From RYN-431 sp036388295 (GTDB lineage: Bacteria; Planctomycetota; Phycisphaerae; Tepidisphaerales; Tepidisphaeraceae), in contig DASVSC010000172.1 of assembly GCA_036388295.1 (NCBI GenBank), forward strand, positions 1 through 7,529: a stretch of DNA of 7,529 nucleotides, given 5' to 3'. The notes below the pieces were generated by a model. It ran no database searches, was not told the origin of the DNA, and saw only the letters and a list, made by a program, of their open reading frames with translations. Each line of letters starts with the position of its first letter. The first letter of the stretch is position 1. A program made the position numbers and the translations under genes. This document shows positions 4,806-7,529 of this stretch, piece after piece.

Positions 4806-7370
4806 ATGATCCGTCGCCAATCGTTATCAGACCTCGAACGCCTCGAATCACGGCAGTTGCTCGCCGCCGCCGTCAGCAGCACGGAAGTGTTGGCCCAATT
4901 CAACAACGACAAAGGCTTGGCGAACGTGCAGGCGTACCTGAAGGCCAACCCCAAGGCGACGCTGGCGAAGTACGTCGACCTGAAGCGGTCGAGCAAGCTG
5001 TTCGCGGGCAATCAGAAGTCGCTGGTGCAGGTGCGATTAGTCAAAGGCGTAACGGTCGACGCGGCCGTGAAGCTTTTGAAAAACGTTCCCGGCGCGGCCT
5101 GGGCGTCGCCGAACTACGTCTACGGCAAGCAGCGTGGCGACGCGGCCCCGAACGACCCGCGCTACCCCACGCAAATCGACCCGATCAAGCAGATAGGGCT
5201 CGAAAAAGCCTGGGACATCACGACCGGCGACAACAAGCTGATCGTCGCCGTCATCGACGACGGGTTCGACGCGACACACGAAGACCTCAAGACGATCGCC
5301 TGGACGAACAAGGGCGAAATCGCCGGCAACAGCATCGACGACGACGCCAACGGTTATGTCGATGACGTGCACGGCTACGACTTCGGCTCGAACGACGCCA
5401 ACACCGCGCCGGCCGTCGACGTCGCGTACAACCTGACCGAAAGCCACGGCACGCAGGTGGCCAGCATTATTGCCGCGACGATGAACAACAGCGTTGGCAT
5501 GGCCGGCGTGGCGGCGGGCGTGCAGATCATGCCGATCCGCTTCCGCGGCGTCGACGTCGTCGTGACCAGCGCCGGCATCGCCCAGAGCGTCGCGTATGCC
5601 GCCAACAACGGCGCTAAGATCATCAACCTCAGCTACAGCTTCGACCCGTACATGAACGACCCGGCGTTCTACGCCGCCGTCGACTTGGCGTATGCCAAGG
5701 GCGTGCTGTGGCTCAACTCCAGCGGCAACAACAATGTCAGCAATCCGCCGCGCACGACGATCGACAAGATCCTGTTCGTTAACAACGTCGACGGCGAAGA
5801 CGTGCGCAACGCCACCAGCAACTACGGCAGCGGGACCGACATCAGCGCCCCCGGCACGAACGTCCGCGCGGCCGCCCCAGGTAATCAGTATTACCCCGTC
5901 ACCGGCACCAGCTTCGCCTCGGCCATCACCAGCGGCATCGCGGCCCTTATCTGGTCGAAGCACCCGACCTGGACGCGTGACCAGGTCGCGGCGCAACTGC
6001 TCGACACCGTCGACAACATTGACGCCAAGAACCCCGCCTTCGCAGGCCTGCTGGGCGTCGGCCGGGTGAACGCTTACTCGGCAGTGTCGGCCACGATTAC
6101 GGCCCCCAAATTGCGCGGCTTGGCCGGCATCGCCGACGGTGCGGCACTCACGGCAGCACCGACCGTGCTGTCGCTCGGCACGCTCAGTGTTTTGGACGCC
6201 GCGACGGTGAACAGTGCGGCGTTCGAATTGCGCGGCGCGGGCGTCGACAACCTGTTCGATACCGCCGACGACGTGATCGTGCCGACCGCGATCGCCAGCA
6301 ACTACGCCTACGGCAGCAATAAAATCGACTTCGCCGTCGGGAATATGCCCAACGGCAACTACCGCTTCACCGCCAAGACCACGATCACCAACCCGTTCGG
6401 CACCGCGCTGGCCGCGCCGCTGGTGACGCGATTCGTGGTGTCGACCGGCGCGCCCACGGCCCCGTCGAACATGACGGCCGTCACGCCGAGCTATTCGGCC
6501 ACCGAGGCCGAGCTGCGCTGGACCGACAACAGCACGAACGAAACCGGCTTCGTGATCGAGCGCTCGCAGTCAGCGACGTTCGAGACGATCGACAAGTCGA
6601 TCACCACGGCCGCCGACACCGTGCGGTACAACGACTGGGGCCTGACGCTGGGCCGCACGTATTACTACCGCGTGCGTGCGACCGGCGCGCTCGGCGCGGG
6701 CCTGGCGAGCAATGTCGCGACTTTGGCGATCCCGCTGCCGCCCGCCGGCATCCCGGCCGCCCCGACCAACCTGACCGGCGCCCCGAGCGCCACCTCCACC
6801 ACGGAAGTGGCCGTGCGCTGGGCGGACAACGCGACGAACGAAACCGGCTTCGTGATCCAGCGGTCCACCAGCAGCACATTCGCCACCGTCGAAAAAACAC
6901 TCAGCGCCGTCGCCGGCAGCAACACCTACTACGACTGGGGCCTGACGACCGGCACGACGTACTACTACCGCATCCAGGCCGTCAACGGCGCGGAAGGGTC
7001 GTCCTGGAGCAACACGCTGACGTTCCCGGTCGGTGGAACGACGCCGACCCCGACGCCTACTCCGACTCCCACGCCTACGCCCACGACCCCGCCGGCCGCG
7101 CCGAACTCGTTCTCGTCCACGCCGCAGGCGGGCGGGAAGGTCACGCTGCGTTGGTCCGACCGGAGCACGAACGAGACCGGTTTCGTCATCGAGCGGTCGC
7201 TGTTCAGCTCGTTCCTGATCCTGTCGTCGTCCAAGACCGTCGCCGCGAACGCCACAACGTTCACGGACTCCGGCCTGATCGCCGGGCTGACGTATTACTA
7301 CCGCATCAAGGCAGTCAACACCGTCGGCGCGTCGGCCTGGTCGAGCAAGATCACCGTCAAGGCGAAGTAA
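4806..7370 (+). CDS. Secreted subtilisin-like (S8) serine protease with three fibronectin type III domains
   Basis: This 854-residue protein is a probably exported S8 peptidase. Residues 10-20 (LERLESRQLLA) resemble the LEPR-XLL motif found at the N-terminus of many planctomycete surface proteins; no classical long hydrophobic signal core is seen. Residues about 25-108 look like an I9-type inhibitory propeptide ending in VPGAAWASPNYVYG. The catalytic domain (about 118-430) has the full triad D151 (AVIDDG), H214 (ESHGTQVA) and S369 (GTSFAS), with oxyanion Asn N308. An acidic insert, SIDDDANGYVDD (176-187), may bind calcium. Residues 436-548 are a beta-rich region I do not recognise. Three FN3 domains follow (about 549-643, 650-741 and 763-854), each with a TNETGFVI core. 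A Thr-Pro linker precedes the last one. FN3 domains here probably bind cell surface or polymer. The target substrate is unknown. Confidence 0.95.
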   Translation: MIRRQSLSDLERLESRQLLAAAVSSTEVLAQFNNDKGLANVQAYLKANPKATLAKYVDLKRSSKLFAGNQKSLVQVRLVKGVTVDAAVKLLKNVPGAAWASPNYVYGKQRGDAAPNDPRYPTQIDPIKQIGLEKAWDITTGDNKLIVAVIDDGFDATHEDLKTIAWTNKGEIAGNSIDDDANGYVDDVHGYDFGSNDANTAPAVDVAYNLTESHGTQVASIIAATMNNSVGMAGVAAGVQIMPIRFRGVDVVVTSAGIAQSVAYAANNGAKIINLSYSFDPYMNDPAFYAAVDLAYAKGVLWLNSSGNNNVSNPPRTTIDKILFVNNVDGEDVRNATSNYGSGTDISAPGTNVRAAAPGNQYYPVTGTSFASAITSGIAALIWSKHPTWTRDQVAAQLLDTVDNIDAKNPAFAGLLGVGRVNAYSAVSATITAPKLRGLAGIADGAALTAAPTVLSLGTLSVLDAATVNSAAFELRGAGVDNLFDTADDVIVPTAIASNYAYGSNKIDFAVGNMPNGNYRFTAKTTITNPFGTALAAPLVTRFVVSTGAPTAPSNMTAVTPSYSATEAELRWTDNSTNETGFVIERSQSATFETIDKSITTAADTVRYNDWGLTLGRTYYYRVRATGALGAGLASNVATLAIPLPPAGIPAAPTNLTGAPSATSTTEVAVRWADNATNETGFVIQRSTSSTFATVEKTLSAVAGSNTYYDWGLTTGTTYYYRIQAVNGAEGSSWSNTLTFPVGGTTPTPTPTPTPTPTPTTPPAAPNSFSSTPQAGGKVTLRWSDRSTNETGFVIERSLFSSFLILSSSKTVAANATTFTDSGLIAGLTYYYRIKAVNTVGASAWSSKITVKAK
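6450..7367 (+). repeat. Triplicated FN3-coding segment
   Basis: Three tandem FN3 modules are encoded. Modules one and two are offset by exactly 300 bases: 24 bases (6534-6557) recur unchanged at 6834-6857, and 17 bases (6631-6647) recur at 6931-6947. Module three is more diverged and shifted by 333 bases because of the Thr-Pro linker. This indicates duplication inside the gene, the first pair being closest in register. Confidence 0.85.
7041..7085 (+). repeat. Thr-Pro linker coded by an in-frame 6-base repeat
   Basis: About seven ACN-CCN (Thr-Pro) units encode residues 746-760 between FN3 domains two and three. The codons vary (ACG, ACT, ACC and CCG, CCC, CCT). The peptide would be an extended, flexible and glycosylation-prone linker. 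Slippage would change its length in whole units without shifting the frame. Confidence 0.9.
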
Positions 7371-7439
7371 GTTTCGGCCCCTGAAACGGAGCGTGCGGCC
7401 GGCGAATCGGATCGCCGGCCGCACGCATTTCAGGGAAAC
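7371..7439. terminator. Strong stem-loop terminator downstream of the protease gene
   Basis: The core is a perfect 15-bp stem (7391-7405 with 7412-7426) with a 6-base loop. It is extended by 8 further pairs (CCCTGAAA 7379-7386 with TTTCAGGG 7428-7435) across a small internal loop, and GTTT at 7371-7374 can pair with AAAC at 7436-7439. It begins right after the protease stop codon. No long T-run follows, so Rho-independent stopping is plausible but not certain. It may also serve the convergent frame ending at 7453. Confidence 0.75.
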
Positions 7440-7452
7440 ACGCTGATCTACC

Positions 7453-7529
7453 TCAAGCCTTGCTCAAAGCCACAAAATCGGCGGCGGCGGATTGCGGCGG
7501 CGGCAGAGGAATGCCGGGGTCTTGCCGCG
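7453..7529 (-). CDS. Possible C-terminal end of a minus-strand gene cut by the window edge
   Basis: The last 77 bases read on the minus strand as an open frame ending QDPGIPLPPPQ...DFVALSKA and a TGA at 7453-7455. Of the three minus-strand frames this has the most protein-like composition, and its end lies just past the stem-loop, as expected for a convergent neighbour of the protease gene. Only about 24 residues are present and I do not recognise a family. The other two minus-strand frames are also open over much of this stretch but give arginine-rich sequence typical of out-of-frame reading. Confidence 0.35.
   Translation of the reverse strand, partial: RQDPGIPLPPPQSAAADFVALSKA

Noticed and set aside
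2941..4809. Plus-strand open frame of 622 codons lying over lpdA and the start of the pilin-like gene
   Set aside because: It is antisense to a complete, unmistakable dihydrolipoyl dehydrogenase. Its translation is rich in Asp, Glu, Ala, Gly, His, Arg and Val in the mirrored pattern expected from high-GC third positions, with no domain recognised and no ribosome site.
5037..5996. Minus-strand open frame opposite the protease catalytic domain
   Set aside because: It is antisense to the triad-bearing region, consists of Val/Asp/Arg/Gly-rich shadow sequence and lacks any motif.
6570..7424. Minus-strand open frame opposite the FN3 domains
   Set aside because: It is Arg/Gly-rich mirror translation of the repetitive FN3 and Thr-Pro coding sequence, and it begins inside the terminator stem.

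Overview
The window is GC-rich chromosomal DNA that most probably comes from a planctomycete, perhaps the Phycisphaerae side; that lineage is an inference. Two things point there. The large secreted protease starts with a LEPR-XLL-like motif (LERLESRQLLA). A pilin-like protein carries the planctomycete-style processing motif ending in NVLYADGHV. The strong GC bias at third codon positions also creates long antisense open frames, which are not genes.

Layout, left to right. A plus-strand TIM-barrel sugar phosphate isomerase/epimerase-like gene (98-916) runs convergently into a minus-strand ten-helix EamA/DMT transporter (1030-1944). Between them lies an almost perfect 37-bp-arm palindrome (928-1019). 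Further right on the minus strand come a type II secretion/pilin-like H-X-DG protein (2123-3043) and dihydrolipoyl dehydrogenase (3217-4623). The gaps between these minus-strand genes hold two related GC-rich hairpin repeats (1995-2100 and 3144-3186) that share their end sequences. A divergent 182-bp gap (4624-4805) separates lpdA from a plus-strand 854-residue subtilisin-like (S8) protease with a propeptide, complete catalytic residues, a beta-rich linker region and three fibronectin type III domains (4806-7370). A strong stem-loop (7371-7439) follows, then what may be the last codons of a minus-strand gene cut by the window edge (7453-7529).

The genes do not form an obvious pathway. The gaps of about 170-180 bp, the change of strands and the repeats between genes suggest mostly separate transcription units: central metabolism (lpdA), membrane transport, sugar metabolism and two probably exported proteins. 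No gap exceeds 300 bases.

No new multi-gene system is visible. The points most worth checking are: (i) two genes without Shine-Dalgarno sequences that each have a TANNNT box 9-10 bases before the ATG, the usual signature of leaderless transcripts, while the three other complete genes have clear Shine-Dalgarno sequences; (ii) the interspersed hairpin repeats; and (iii) the unusual N-terminal export signals of the protease and the pilin-like protein.
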